A stretch of DNA of 64,000 nucleotides, taken from contig NZ_JAMBOQ010000001.1 in assembly GCF_023715685.1 (NCBI RefSeq), positions 372,001 through 436,000 on the forward strand, given 5' to 3'. The translations under genes were made by a program, and so were the position numbers. This stretch comes from Priestia aryabhattai (GTDB lineage: Bacteria > Bacillota > Bacilli > Bacillales > Bacillaceae_H). Below, piece after piece: positions 1 to 8,957 of this stretch (within the stretch, counting starts at the first letter, position 1; every line of letters begins with the position of its first letter). The notes under the pieces are model-generated. The model was not told the origin of the DNA, made no database searches, and was given only the letters and a program-made list of their open reading frames with translations.

Positions 1-498
1 GAACTAGCTATTACCATTGCGGCCACACGAGAAAACGTTCCTTTTTCTCCTTTTATCGAAGCAGTGGTCATGGAAGTGACGCTTGAATTATTGCGCGAAG
101 CCGGGCTGCGCCTCCCTACTCCCGTTGGACAAACAGTTGGACTTGTAGGCGGGGTTGTTATTGGTCAAGCAGCGGTGGAAGCCCATATCGTTAGCTCCGT
201 TATGATTATTGTTGTATCTGTATCGGCAATTGCGTCCTTTACCGTTCCTCAGTACGGAATTGGACTTTCGTTTCGAATATTGCGTTTCGTATCTATGATG
301 ATTGCAGCAATCTTTGGATTATATGGAGTCACCATGTTTTTCCTTATTCTCGTCATTCACCTAACCAAACTCGAAAGTTTTGGTATGGCTTACTTCAAAC
401 CGTTTTTTGCGTTAAATAAAAAAGCATGGAAAGACTCTTATGTTCGTCTTCCAAACAAAAGCCTAAAACAGTCTAAAAATAAATCTCAACAAAACTGA
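1..498 (+). CDS. GerA-family spore germinant receptor A subunit, C-terminal part
   Basis: This is the last ~165 residues of a GerA-family A subunit. The frame is open from base 1, so the start lies outside the window. Typical end-of-domain motifs are present (FSPFIEA, RLPTPVGQTVG, GGVVIGQAAVEAHIVS, PQYGIGLSFRILRF), with about three membrane segments and a Lys-rich tail. Family knowledge: A, B and C subunits form an inner-spore-membrane complex that senses nutrients. The B and C genes follow 15 bases downstream, so the operon has the standard order. The germinant cannot be inferred. Confidence 0.95.
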   Translation, partial: ELAITIAATRENVPFSPFIEAVVMEVTLELLREAGLRLPTPVGQTVGLVGGVVIGQAAVEAHIVSSVMIIVVSVSAIASFTVPQYGIGLSFRILRFVSMMIAAIFGLYGVTMFFLILVIHLTKLESFGMAYFKPFFALNKKAWKDSYVRLPNKSLKQSKNKSQQN

Positions 499-513
499 CA
501 AAAGGAGGACCAT

Positions 514-1617
514 ATGGAACAATCACAGTCACAATCAAGCAAGCTTCTTTCAGATTTTTATGCTATTTCAATTATTTCTTCAACCATGCTGGGCGTCGGT
601 TTATTAACACTGCCAAGCAGCATTACAAACCAGACAAATAATGCAGATGGATGGATTGTACTTATTATGGACGGCCTTTTGTTTATTGGAATTGTTCTTT
701 TTTTAGTCTGGATGGTTAAGTATTTTACGATTAGCTGTATGTTTGATTTCACGCAAGAAGTAACCGGCAAGCTGATTGGAAATATATTCAACTTTGCTAT
801 AGTCGTTTATTTCACATCTGTAGCAAGTTTCGAAGTAAGAGCTATGGCAGAGATGATTCATTTTTATTTACTGGAAACGATGCCCATTGAATTAATTATC
901 CTTTCGTTTATTTTGACAGGCGTCTATTTAATCACTGGCGGTATTGATTCTATCGGAAAAGTAATGGCGCTATGTTTCCCTGTAACGGTCATCATTCTTC
1001 TTATCTTATATCTTCTTAGCATCGGAATGGTGGATTTAAAAAACTTGCAGCCTGTATTAGCTGACGGATTCAGCCCGCTTCTTGCTGCTTTTACAACCGT
1101 CTCTGTTTCCTTTTTAGGAATCGAAATCATTGTATTTCTTCCAAAACATATGAAAAACAAAAATCATTTACGAAAAGTTTCTATCATCGGATTTTCCATT
1201 CCTTTACTTTTATATATTGTCACTTACGTATTAGTTGTAGGAGCTTTATCCGTCCCGGAAGTAAAAACAACCGTTTGGCCTACAATTGAATTTGTTCAGA
1301 CACATGAAGTAAAAGGAATTTTCTTTGAGAGACTCGAATTATTTTTGCTTATTGTTTGGCTTCTTCAGTTTTTTTTAACCTTTGTAATGTATTTCTTTTT
1401 AGCCGTTTCAGGCTTTAAAAAGATTTTCAAAAATCGATCAACTACCAATATCATCTTTCTTGTGCCCGTTTTATTTATGAGCTCTTTGGCGCCCAAAACA
1501 GCAAGTGACGTGTCGAATTATTCAACTGTTCTAGGCTGGGCCTTTTTAGTGACATTTTTGGTTATCCCTCTTTTCTTCAGCATGTTAATGAAAATGAAAA
1601 AGGTTGTGTTCAAATGA
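514..1617 (+). CDS. GerB-family spore germination permease subunit
   Basis: Integral membrane protein of 367 residues with about ten hydrophobic segments, the usual GerAB/GerKB/YndE size. These subunits belong to the APC-like transporter superfamily and are thought to hold the germinant-binding site. N-terminal motifs ISSTMLGVGLLTLPSS and a later Gly-rich GGIDSIGK fit the family. A strong AAAGGAGG site precedes the ATG. It follows gerA by 15 bases and overlaps gerC by ATGA, indicating translational coupling. Confidence 0.95.
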   Translation: MEQSQSQSSKLLSDFYAISIISSTMLGVGLLTLPSSITNQTNNADGWIVLIMDGLLFIGIVLFLVWMVKYFTISCMFDFTQEVTGKLIGNIFNFAIVVYFTSVASFEVRAMAEMIHFYLLETMPIELIILSFILTGVYLITGGIDSIGKVMALCFPVTVIILLILYLLSIGMVDLKNLQPVLADGFSPLLAAFTTVSVSFLGIEIIVFLPKHMKNKNHLRKVSIIGFSIPLLLYIVTYVLVVGALSVPEVKTTVWPTIEFVQTHEVKGIFFERLELFLLIVWLLQFFLTFVMYFFLAVSGFKKIFKNRSTTNIIFLVPVLFMSSLAPKTASDVSNYSTVLGWAFLVTFLVIPLFFSMLMKMKKVVFK

Positions 1618-2741
1618 CGAAAAAATGTCTTCCTGTCATAATGACCATTTTTTTATTGTGCGGCTGTATGAGCCATCGAAACATTGAACAACTTTCTCTC
1701 GTCGTCGGAGTCGCAATGGATATTACGCCAAAAATCGAACCAAAAACAGGAAAAAACCAGCTTGTGCTAACTCATCAAACATTAACCGAAACGGAATCCG
1801 GAAATATGTCTTCTTCTATTCCATACAAGAACATTACAACTGCCGGCCCTACCGTTCATGAAATTACGCGAAATATTTCGCTGAAATCTGATCCCATATA
1901 CAGTCAGCATCAGCGCGCTCTTTTAATAGGAGAAAAAGCGAGCAAGACCATCCCTCTTGATGCGCTTATCAATCAGTTTGTCCGTGATAATGAGATAAGG
2001 CGCAGCAGCCTTGCATTTGTTACAAAAGGCGATGCCAAAGATGTTTTAACGATTCAAGGGATGTCTGTGCCACCAGTCAACTTAATTTACGAGCTCGTTT
2101 ACAATAAATTCAAAACCAATAAAATTTTAAACCCCCTAACAATGGGAGAGCTATCAGCCAAATTAAAAACAGATCAAAGCTTTCTAATACAGCGAATTTC
2201 TAAAATAAAAAATAGCGTTGAACTAGACGGTGCGGCGATCATAAAAGATAAAAAAGCAAAGTTTACCTTAACTCAGCACCAAGTGGAAGCTTTAACGTGG
2301 TTAACGGGGAATATTAAAGGCGGAATTATTTACGGCAAACACGGACCATACCCCTTTTCATATGAAATTGGAGATGTTCAGCAAGATGTGAAGGCCCGCA
2401 TCGATTCAAATCACTCCGTTCATTTTGACATCAACGTTCAAACAAGCGGCAGGCTATCAGAAGATTGGGAGACCTCAAAACAAGCTCTTGCTGCTTCTAA
2501 TGTCAAGAAAACCGAGAGAAAAATAGAAGCAATTATTCGCAAAAACGCGGAAAAAACACTCCGCTTATTGCAAAATAACTACAAAGCTGATGTGATTGAC
2601 CTGCATGATTACGTAAGAATTCATCATCCTCATTTTTGGAAAAAACACCAGCATGAATGGGATGAAATATTTAGCCAGTCGACAATCAACTATCATGTTC
2701 ATGTTCAAATTAAAGATTTTGGCACACAGGGCAGAGATTAA
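1614..2741 (+). CDS. GerC-family spore germination lipoprotein
   Basis: A 375-residue Ger(x)C protein. A short signal peptide ends in the lipobox LCGC with the lipidated Cys at residue 18, followed by GVAMDITPK and the periphery-facing domain, length normal for the family. It should be anchored to the outer face of the inner spore membrane next to the A and B subunits. Its ATG overlaps the gerB stop. It is the last gene of the operon. No convincing terminator was seen in the 6 bases before the convergent gene. Confidence 0.94.
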   Translation: MTKKCLPVIMTIFLLCGCMSHRNIEQLSLVVGVAMDITPKIEPKTGKNQLVLTHQTLTETESGNMSSSIPYKNITTAGPTVHEITRNISLKSDPIYSQHQRALLIGEKASKTIPLDALINQFVRDNEIRRSSLAFVTKGDAKDVLTIQGMSVPPVNLIYELVYNKFKTNKILNPLTMGELSAKLKTDQSFLIQRISKIKNSVELDGAAIIKDKKAKFTLTQHQVEALTWLTGNIKGGIIYGKHGPYPFSYEIGDVQQDVKARIDSNHSVHFDINVQTSGRLSEDWETSKQALAASNVKKTERKIEAIIRKNAEKTLRLLQNNYKADVIDLHDYVRIHHPHFWKKHQHEWDEIFSQSTINYHVHVQIKDFGTQGRD

Positions 2742-2747
2742 CCCCTA

Positions 2748-3116
2748 CTACTCAACGCCAGCTTCAGTCAGCTCTTTTTTCTTCAGTTCCATAATCGTGA
2801 ACTTGTCGGTGTAGTTTTTGCTGACAAACAGCTGGCGTTCATTATCGCTATTAAAATAAAACTTTTTATCATCTTGATATTGAAAATTCACTTTGTTTCT
2901 TTTCATTTGTTTAATAAACGTTAAGTAGTCATCTGAATGAATGAGATACCTTTTAGGCTTATCGGATATTTGAACAACATCTTCACCTGAAGATTTTAAT
3001 TTTACAATACTCCATGCAATAGGAAGAGGATTACCTTCTTGAAAGATCGTTTTGTAAAAAATGAGCACAAAGAAAGCAGCTGTAATAATTGAAATAAGAA
3101 CAAGCTGTTTTTTCAC
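2748..3116 (-). CDS. small membrane-anchored protein of unknown function
   Basis: A 122-residue protein starting at GTG with AAGGATG upstream. Residues 5-23 form one hydrophobic segment, then a mostly charged domain that could sit outside the membrane. I do not recognise the family. It converges on the germination operon with only 6 bases between stops, and no shared function follows from that. Lys- and Asp-rich composition matches the genome. Confidence 0.75.
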   Translation of the reverse strand: MKKQLVLISIITAAFFVLIFYKTIFQEGNPLPIAWSIVKLKSSGEDVVQISDKPKRYLIHSDDYLTFIKQMKRNKVNFQYQDDKKFYFNSDNERQLFVSKNYTDKFTIMELKKKELTEAGVE

Positions 3117-3346
3117 CGTATATCATCCTTTCTTCACGTCGTTACTACGTTAAGTAATACGACAGGCGTATGAAAAAACCTGTTCATCCGCAAAGGTTGT
3201 GTAAAGAAATAATGCAAAATCAACAAAATATAACAGTTTGGTTACCTTTTGATTAAATAACATTACTTCTTTACAAATTTAGCTAATCACGTGATAGACT
3301 AAATTCAACATATTAAGCTAGGACTAAAATAAATGAGGTGTTGCGT

Positions 3347-3949
3347 ATGACCACAATGCGACTTCAATCATACTTAACAACAATGTTTCCAAATGTTCAA
3401 ATGAAAAGACCTCTTTTTTACAACGCGCCCGCAGGTATCCGCTTTACGCTTACCAATCAAAAAGGCGTATGGGAACGAGAATACATGAAAAATGTGTACG
3501 CACGCGCTTACGAAATTTTTGAGACACTCCATGAAAAAAATGATGAGCTGTTACTTGTTTTCAAAGCGAATGCTGCACAAGATGATTTACTTTTAAAAAA
3601 GAAAAAAGAAACAGCTATTAAAAAATTCATTCGCTCTCGCCTTAAGAAGCAAGAAGTTCAATCGGTAGCATTATTAAATAACGCTGAGTATATTATTGCC
3701 TGTAAAACAAATGATGTGAAAGAAAAGCTTCTTTTGCAATCAATTGCTAACCGCGATCTTCATATTCATCCGGCTATTGAAGAAGAGTGTTACATTGTGA
3801 ATTTGAATAAAGAAACCATCTTTCACCTTTACGACGAGCGAGGACTGGACATTGTATCAAACAATCAGTCTTCTCTTCAACTGCTTCAGCAAAAGTTCCA
3901 CGACTGGATTCTAGATATTGATGCAGCTTGTTCAACAAAAGTACAGTAA
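3347..3949 (+). CDS. DUF3885-like cytoplasmic protein
   Basis: A soluble protein of about 200 residues with no signal or membrane segment. The pattern GIRFTL...YARAYEIFETL...DELLLVFKA resembles DUF3885 proteins, whose role is unknown. I chose the ATG at 3347 because TGAGGTG sits 7 bases upstream; an in-frame GTG at 3338 overlaps that site. It is a single gene ending at a bidirectional terminator shared with the convergent ABC operon. Confidence 0.8.
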   Translation: MTTMRLQSYLTTMFPNVQMKRPLFYNAPAGIRFTLTNQKGVWEREYMKNVYARAYEIFETLHEKNDELLLVFKANAAQDDLLLKKKKETAIKKFIRSRLKKQEVQSVALLNNAEYIIACKTNDVKEKLLLQSIANRDLHIHPAIEEECYIVNLNKETIFHLYDERGLDIVSNNQSSLQLLQQKFHDWILDIDAACSTKVQ

Positions 3950-3951
3950 AA

Positions 3952-3986
3952 AAGCAATCATTCAGTAAAGAAATGATTGCTTTTTT
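3952..3986. terminator. bidirectional terminator
   Basis: 11-bp perfect stem AAGCAATCATT/AATGATTGCTT with a 9-base loop, flanked by A-runs and T-runs. It lies between the DUF3885 gene and the convergent ABC permease gene. Confidence 0.85.
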
Positions 3987-3987
3987 A

Positions 3988-4684
3988 TTAGGCTTGATGG
4001 ACAGGAGACGCTTTTTTTAAAAACAGCCAGTTGATAAGAAAGAGTAGGAAGCTTAAGATAACCATTGTTCCAAATGTAAGCAATAACGACCCGCTCGCAA
4101 AGCCTTTTATAAAATGAATAACCGGTTCTTTTGTCACTGGAATCGTGAACAGTAAAATCAGAACAGCACCGGTGATCATCCCTCCTGTTTGCCCGAATTT
4201 GTAAACGATGCTGCCGAGCAAACACGATGCTGCTGTAATAAAAAAGATAAAATACAGCGTCTGTTAAAAAGTGAATAGCGACAGTAGGGTCATGAAAGAT
4301 AAAATCGCTCGCATAATAAAGTTGAATATTCATTAAATTCAAACTATTAATCACCTTTGTGGAAACACTCATGATGACAACATTGATAAGGGACATCACG
4401 ATTGCAAATAGAGCAAAAACACAGGTCATCGTTGAAAGATATGCCTTGCGAGTAGCTCCTAACTTTAAGCAAAAGGAGAAACTTTTTCGAATGATAATAA
4501 AACTTACAATACCTGAAAAGATGTACTGCGGCATACTCGTTACTAATAGAAGATGCTCGTTCACCTGTCTGAACACTAAAATATCTACTACAACAAAAGC
4601 TAAAAGAATCGTCCAAAAGCGAATCATTAAATACTTCAGTTCAACATAGAGCGAATAACTAATGGCGGCAAACTGTCCTTTCAT
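3988..4684 (-). pseudogene. ABC-2-like transporter permease, frameshifted
   Basis: The N-terminal ~145 residues (from MKGQFAAISY, about four membrane segments) read in one frame and the last ~75 in another (GSIVYKFGQTGG...INWLFLKKASP, two segments). Removing one T from the coding-strand T6 run at 4240-4245 restores DAVFYLFITAASCLLGSIV and a permease of about 231 residues. The uncorrected frame runs through hydrophilic nonsense to 3962. The start shares one base with the ATPase stop. It belongs to a GntR-ATPase-permease operon like ytrABC or yhcFGHI. It may be a real null allele or a homopolymer sequencing error. Confidence 0.8.
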
Positions 4685-5553
4685 TACGCTACACCTCCAC
4701 GATTTGCTGTAAGATAAATCATAATATCCTGTATGTGAACAGCTTCTACATTAAATGAACTGTCGACAAGTTCTTCAGCATGAATATCTTCATTAAACAG
4801 CACTATTTTTTTCTCTCCCCCGAATACTTGTTCATGGATTACTTGCTTTCCTTTTTCATATTCTTCAACTTGACTTTTAGGCCCTTTTACACTTACACAG
4901 CGCTGCTGCAAATTTTCTGCCGTGTCTTGAAGAATCAGCTTTCCTTTTTGCATAATTAGTACTTCTTCAAATAAATTACTTACTTCATCAATTAAGTGCG
5001 TCGAAATAATAAACGTGCGTGGATAATCTTCATATTCATCTAATAAAAGTTCATAAAAACCTGCTCTCATCGCAGCATCAAGTCCAATATAAGGTTCATC
5101 AAAGATTGTGATGCTTGTTCGAGAAGATAGCCCAACAACAATTCCTAACGCTGATTCCATTCCTTTAGATAATGCCTTAACTTTCATATTCGAATCTAAA
5201 TCAAACTCTCCCATAAGCCTCTCAGCCGTTTCTTGGCTCCAATAAGGATAAAAAAGTGAGGCGATTTTTAGTACGTCTTTGACTTTTAATGTTTTTTTGA
5301 AATTTCCGCTTTCGTTAATTAAGCAGATGTTTTGCAAAACAGAGCGGTTTTCAAACGGAGATTGATTTCCCACTTTTACCTCTCCTGTCGTAACTGGAAT
5401 ATGTCCGGCTACAATTTGCATAAGAGTCGTTTTGCCCGCTCCGTTTCTCCCTAGCAACCCGTATATTTTATTTTGTACTAGCGTAAGTGAAATGTCTTTT
5501 AACACTTGTTTAGATCCATAGCATTTATTCAACAGCTGCGTTTCTATATTCAT
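4684..5553 (-). CDS. ABC transporter ATP-binding protein
   Basis: A 289-residue ATPase with Walker A GRNGAGKTT at residues 35-43, a divergent signature (LSKGMESALG), Walker B ITIFDEP and a STH switch. The ~80-residue C-terminal extension after the nucleotide-binding domain is usual in YtrB/YhcH-type ATPases. The ATG overlaps the GntR stop, and the stop touches the permease start, so all three genes are coupled. Homologous systems respond to cell-envelope stress; the substrate here is unknown. With the permease frameshifted, this ATPase may lack a partner. Confidence 0.92.
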   Translation of the reverse strand: MNIETQLLNKCYGSKQVLKDISLTLVQNKIYGLLGRNGAGKTTLMQIVAGHIPVTTGEVKVGNQSPFENRSVLQNICLINESGNFKKTLKVKDVLKIASLFYPYWSQETAERLMGEFDLDSNMKVKALSKGMESALGIVVGLSSRTSITIFDEPYIGLDAAMRAGFYELLLDEYEDYPRTFIISTHLIDEVSNLFEEVLIMQKGKLILQDTAENLQQRCVSVKGPKSQVEEYEKGKQVIHEQVFGGEKKIVLFNEDIHAEELVDSSFNVEAVHIQDIMIYLTANRGGVA

Positions 5554-5918
5554 TTTATTTCCCCCTTATCTAACAGCTCTTTTAACTCTTTTACCGTAAT
5601 CCCTAAATGCTGTGCTTCTTTTTTCAACGGTACGATAAAACGGTTATAAAATTCTTCTTTTCTTTGTGTAAGCAATACTTCTTTGGCTCCAGGACATACA
5701 AACATCCCTATCCCTCTCTTTTTATACAATATTCCGCGGTCGACTAGCTGATTAATTCCTTTAGCTGCTGTTGCAGGGTTAATGCGATACATTTTGGCAA
5801 ATTCATTCGTAGACGGTACTCTCTCTTCTTCTGGAAAAGCATCATTCAAAATATTTTCTTCGATAGTTTCTTTAATTTGTTGAAAAATTGGTCGCTGATG
5901 ATCTAATGATTGTTTCAT
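5550..5918 (-). CDS. GntR-family (YtrA-type) transcriptional regulator
   Basis: A 122-residue regulator with an N-terminal winged helix (RPIFQQIKETIEENIL...RVPSTNEFAKMYRINPATAAKGINQL) and a short C-terminal helical tail, the small YtrA type without a large effector domain. I chose the ATG at 5918 because GAGGTAG lies 6-7 bases before it; an in-frame ATG at 5945 has no ribosome site. It heads the ABC operon and probably represses it. An AT-rich stretch with TAACTAACTATATGACTA upstream could hold the operator. Confidence 0.9.
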   Translation of the reverse strand: MKQSLDHQRPIFQQIKETIEENILNDAFPEEERVPSTNEFAKMYRINPATAAKGINQLVDRGILYKKRGIGMFVCPGAKEVLLTQRKEEFYNRFIVPLKKEAQHLGITVKELKELLDKGEIK

Positions 5919-6013
5919 TTTGACTACCTCACTTAAGTGGTTCATTGCTCATGTAACTAACTATATGACTATTTGGTTATTTTTTTAAGTATTATTTCCA
6001 AAAAAAAAGAAAA

Positions 6014-6046
6014 AAGTCCATCAGTTAGTTACTGACGGACTTTCTA
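6014..6046 (-). terminator. rho-independent terminator
   Basis: On the minus strand a 13-bp stem (AAAGTCCGTCAGT/ACTGATGGACTTT, one G-U pair) is followed by a T-run. It begins just before the stop of the hydrolase gene. Confidence 0.75.
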
Positions 6047-6778
6047 TTTGACTGTTCAACCACTTGACCGTTCTTTTTACTAGCTCATCCTGCTGCTGTT
6101 TAGGAGAAATACTGGCTTTGTTGTCGCCTTTTTGTTTCCCGTACATTCCAAACTGTGCGTGATTAGCTCCTTTTACTTGAACCAGCTCCGTATTTTTTGA
6201 AAGTAAATGCTTGGTTTCTTTAATTTTTTCAGGCGTCGACAAACCATCTTTTTTACCGGTTAAAGACAAAATAGGGTAAGTGGAGGTTGAAAAATCATTT
6301 TTATTCATTGGATACGATGCTAAAAGAACTAAGCCCTTTATTGAATTTTGATGATCATACGCATAAGATGCTGCACTAACTCCTCCAAGGGAATGCCCTC
6401 CGATAAACCATGCGGAAATCTTCGAATAGCTCTTCACAATATCCGTCGCTTTGTTTTGACTAAAAAAACTCATATTAAACGGAGAATCTACAACAGCAAC
6501 AAGATATCCTTCATTTGCAATTTGCTGAGCATAATAGCCATATGCTAACGGCTCTACTTTAGCACCTTGATAAATAATATAACCGGCTTTTATCTCTTTG
6601 TTCGTTTGGGGCTTAAATACGTAATAATTGTCTTTCTTCACTATTTTTTTCTCATCTACCAGTGAGTGAAGCTGCTTTGAAGGTTCATAATCAAAACCTG
6701 ACCATATGACAAAAAAGCCACGGTTACTGCAACAAGAACTGCAAGACCGACTCCTAATATTTTTAACGTTTTTTTCAT
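6021..6778 (-). pseudogene. alpha/beta hydrolase, exported or membrane-anchored, frameshifted near the N-terminus
   Basis: The body has the hydrolase nucleophile elbow GGHSLGG, an acidic residue in LTGKKDGLS and a histidine in GANHAQFG. An ATG at 6778 with AGAGGGAG upstream starts MKKTLKILGVGLAVLVAVTV, a signal or anchor segment, but this frame soon stops. Adding one T to the coding-strand T6 run at 6711-6716 joins it as VAFFVIWSGFDYEPSKQLHS to the body, giving about 251 residues. As read, translation would have to restart at a GTG at 6641 and give a cytoplasmic 206-residue form. Confidence 0.75.
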
Positions 6779-6880
6779 GTCACTCCCTCTTTCTGTTTTT
6801 TTACTATGTACTCTTTTTATATCTTTTAGACATTTTACATGTTTGTTTCAAAGACATACAAGAAAAAAGAGGGGCTCAAT

Positions 6881-6943
6881 ATGCATGAAGCAGCAGAAGT
6901 GACACAAACCATTACAAATACTCGAACAAGCAGAGAAAGCTAA
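6881..6943 (+). CDS. possible 20-residue peptide ORF
   Basis: GAGGGG lies 6 bases before an ATG, and a 20-residue ORF follows (begins MHEAAEVTQT). No recognisable family or promoter. The overlapping frame from the ATG at 6885 reads MKQQK, a TGA, then HKPLQILEQAEKAKNSAV, which looks more protein-like, so this may be the scar of a small broken gene. Confidence 0.2.
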   Translation: MHEAAEVTQTITNTRTSRES

Positions 6944-6996
6944 AAATTCTGCTGTAAGCTGTAATAAGGGGCAGTCTCATTAGTAGACAACCTTCA

Positions 6997-7887
6997 TTAA
7001 TGAATATCTCGTTTCTTAAACCTTCCTCCCCTGACTTCAGCAATAGCTGCTACAGCAAAAAAAGCAGATGGATCTATCTCATCGATAATTGCTTTTAGCT
7101 TTGCTTCTTCAAGCCTGGTAATAACACAAAAAATTACTTTTTTATCATCTCCCGTATACGCCCCTTCTCCATTTAAATACGTGACCCCTCTTCCTAAACG
7201 GGCAAGGATTGCTTCGCCAATTTGTTCATATTGTTCGCTGATAATCCAAGCTGACTTGGACTCATCTAACCCTTGAATCACAATATCAATCGTTTTAAAA
7301 GCAATGAAGTAAGCCATTAAAGAATACATAGCGCGGTCCCAGCCAAATACAAAACCGGCACTTCCCAAAATAAATAAATTAAAAAACATAATCGTCTCAC
7401 CTACGGAGAAAGGCGTACGCTTATTAAATAAAATAGCTAATATCTCGGTGCCGTCTAAAGAGCCTCCGTACCGAATAACAATTCCTACTCCCACACCGAG
7501 AACAATTCCGCCAAACACAGTTGCTAAAAGAGGGTCGCCTGTTAAGACCGGCAAGTCGTGAAAAATAAAGGTAGCAATGGATAGAATGATCACACCTAAA
7601 AGCGTAGATAGCGCAAATGTTTTTCCAATTTGCTTGTATCCAATAAAAAAGAATGGAAGATTTAATACGAAGATATAAAACCCGATTTGAACATCCGTTA
7701 AGTGGGATAAAATAATAGATATACCTACAATTCCACCGTCAACAACCTCATTAGGGACAAGAAAAAATTCTAGCCCTACGGCCATTAAAAGGGCTCCCAC
7801 TAAAATAAACAGCATACGCTTTACAATCATCTTAACTGATAGCGAACGATGAACAACCTTTTTTATTTCATGATTCGTTTGCAGCAC
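6997..7887 (-). CDS. YitT family membrane protein
   Basis: A 296-residue protein with an N-terminal five-to-six-segment membrane domain (YitT/DUF161; GGIVGISIILS, GTEILAILFNKRTPFSVGET) and a C-terminal soluble DUF2179 domain (residues ~215-290; EGAYTGDDKKVIFCVITRLE). The function of the family is unsettled. The start is the GTG at 7887, with GGAGGGG 7 bases upstream. It is monocistronic by context. Confidence 0.93.
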   Translation of the reverse strand: MLQTNHEIKKVVHRSLSVKMIVKRMLFILVGALLMAVGLEFFLVPNEVVDGGIVGISIILSHLTDVQIGFYIFVLNLPFFFIGYKQIGKTFALSTLLGVIILSIATFIFHDLPVLTGDPLLATVFGGIVLGVGVGIVIRYGGSLDGTEILAILFNKRTPFSVGETIMFFNLFILGSAGFVFGWDRAMYSLMAYFIAFKTIDIVIQGLDESKSAWIISEQYEQIGEAILARLGRGVTYLNGEGAYTGDDKKVIFCVITRLEEAKLKAIIDEIDPSAFFAVAAIAEVRGGRFKKRDIH

Positions 7888-8147
7888 ATAACTTCCCCTC
7901 CTTTTTGTGATAAAGACATCAACTACTAACCAAACGCTCTATTTTTATATTATCATAAAATTCAAACTATTCATCTGTTCTTTTACAAAAATTTCATCTA
8001 ATGAAATAAATTATGAATATATTGGATAAAATTGTAGATGATAACAAGTGAATAAATGCCCGAGTACGTTCAAAAGTGAATGCATACCCACCACTTTTCA
8101 TACGGGATTAACAGGACAAACTTAGATTAAAAGGAGAGTAAAACGTT

Positions 8148-8957
8148 ATGAACCGTGTAAAGATTATTGCTGCTTCTTTACTCGCAGTTTTATTGCTAGC
8201 TTTTTCAGATAATTTCACTTCTGCAGCTGTGCAGGAGGCGATGATACGAGTGGTGCATGCGTCACCTGATGCACCTGAAGTAGATATATATGTGGACAAT
8301 CAAAGCATCGTAGTCGGCGCATCGTTTAAAGATGTGACAGATTACCTTAAAGTACCTGCGGGGTCTCATAAAGTAGAGGTATATGCCATAGGTACAAAAG
8401 GAAAAGAAAAACCTGTCATTTCCACTAATGTAACCGTCGAAGCCAACAAAGCCTATACCCTTGCTGCTATTAACCAAGTTGCGCACTTAGAATTAAAAGT
8501 AGCTCAAGATGATATGAACGTAGCTAAAGGAAAGAGTAAAATCCGAATTGCTCACTTTTCTCCAGATGCTCCCGCTGTTAATGTAGGTATTAATCACGGC
8601 CCTACTTTATTTAAAGATACTGCTTTTAAACAAATGACAAATTATTCTGAAGTAGATGCCGGAACCTATGATTTAACCATCGCAACTAGTCAAGACAATA
8701 AAAAAGTACTGGACATTCCAAATCTTAATTTAGAAGCCAACACGGTCTACACAGTGCTCGCTATTAATAAAGCCGACAGCCTTGAAACGCTTTTATTAAA
8801 AGACAATACGGCTATGCCTTCGGAAATGCCAAAAACAGGTATGGGCGGTGCTTCAGAGGATAATTATAATTCAATTGTGCCGGTTCTTACTTTATTAGGA
8901 ATTGGAGCGGTCGCTATATTTGTTGTGCGTCGTCACAGAGGATATGAAAGCGAATGA
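8148..8957 (+). CDS. cell-surface DUF4397 protein with LPXTG-like sorting signal
   Basis: A signal peptide (~residues 1-26) is followed by two DUF4397 beta-domains, each opening with a SPDAP motif (VVHASPDAPEVDIYVDN; IAHFSPDAPAVNVGI). The C-terminus has MPKTG at residues 227-231, a hydrophobic span and RRHR, the layout of a sortase substrate with M in place of L. AAGGAGAG precedes the ATG. It overlaps the next gene, a sortase, by ATGA, so the sortase is probably dedicated to it. DUF4397 function is unknown. Confidence 0.9.
   Translation: MNRVKIIAASLLAVLLLAFSDNFTSAAVQEAMIRVVHASPDAPEVDIYVDNQSIVVGASFKDVTDYLKVPAGSHKVEVYAIGTKGKEKPVISTNVTVEANKAYTLAAINQVAHLELKVAQDDMNVAKGKSKIRIAHFSPDAPAVNVGINHGPTLFKDTAFKQMTNYSEVDAGTYDLTIATSQDNKKVLDIPNLNLEANTVYTVLAINKADSLETLLLKDNTAMPSEMPKTGMGGASEDNYNSIVPVLTLLGIGAVAIFVVRRHRGYESE

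Noticed and set aside
3962..4230. Continuous reading of the permease frame to 3962
   Set aside because: After the T6 run this frame turns hydrophilic and Arg/His/Cys-rich, while the other frame continues a clean membrane protein; the long version is a frameshift artefact.
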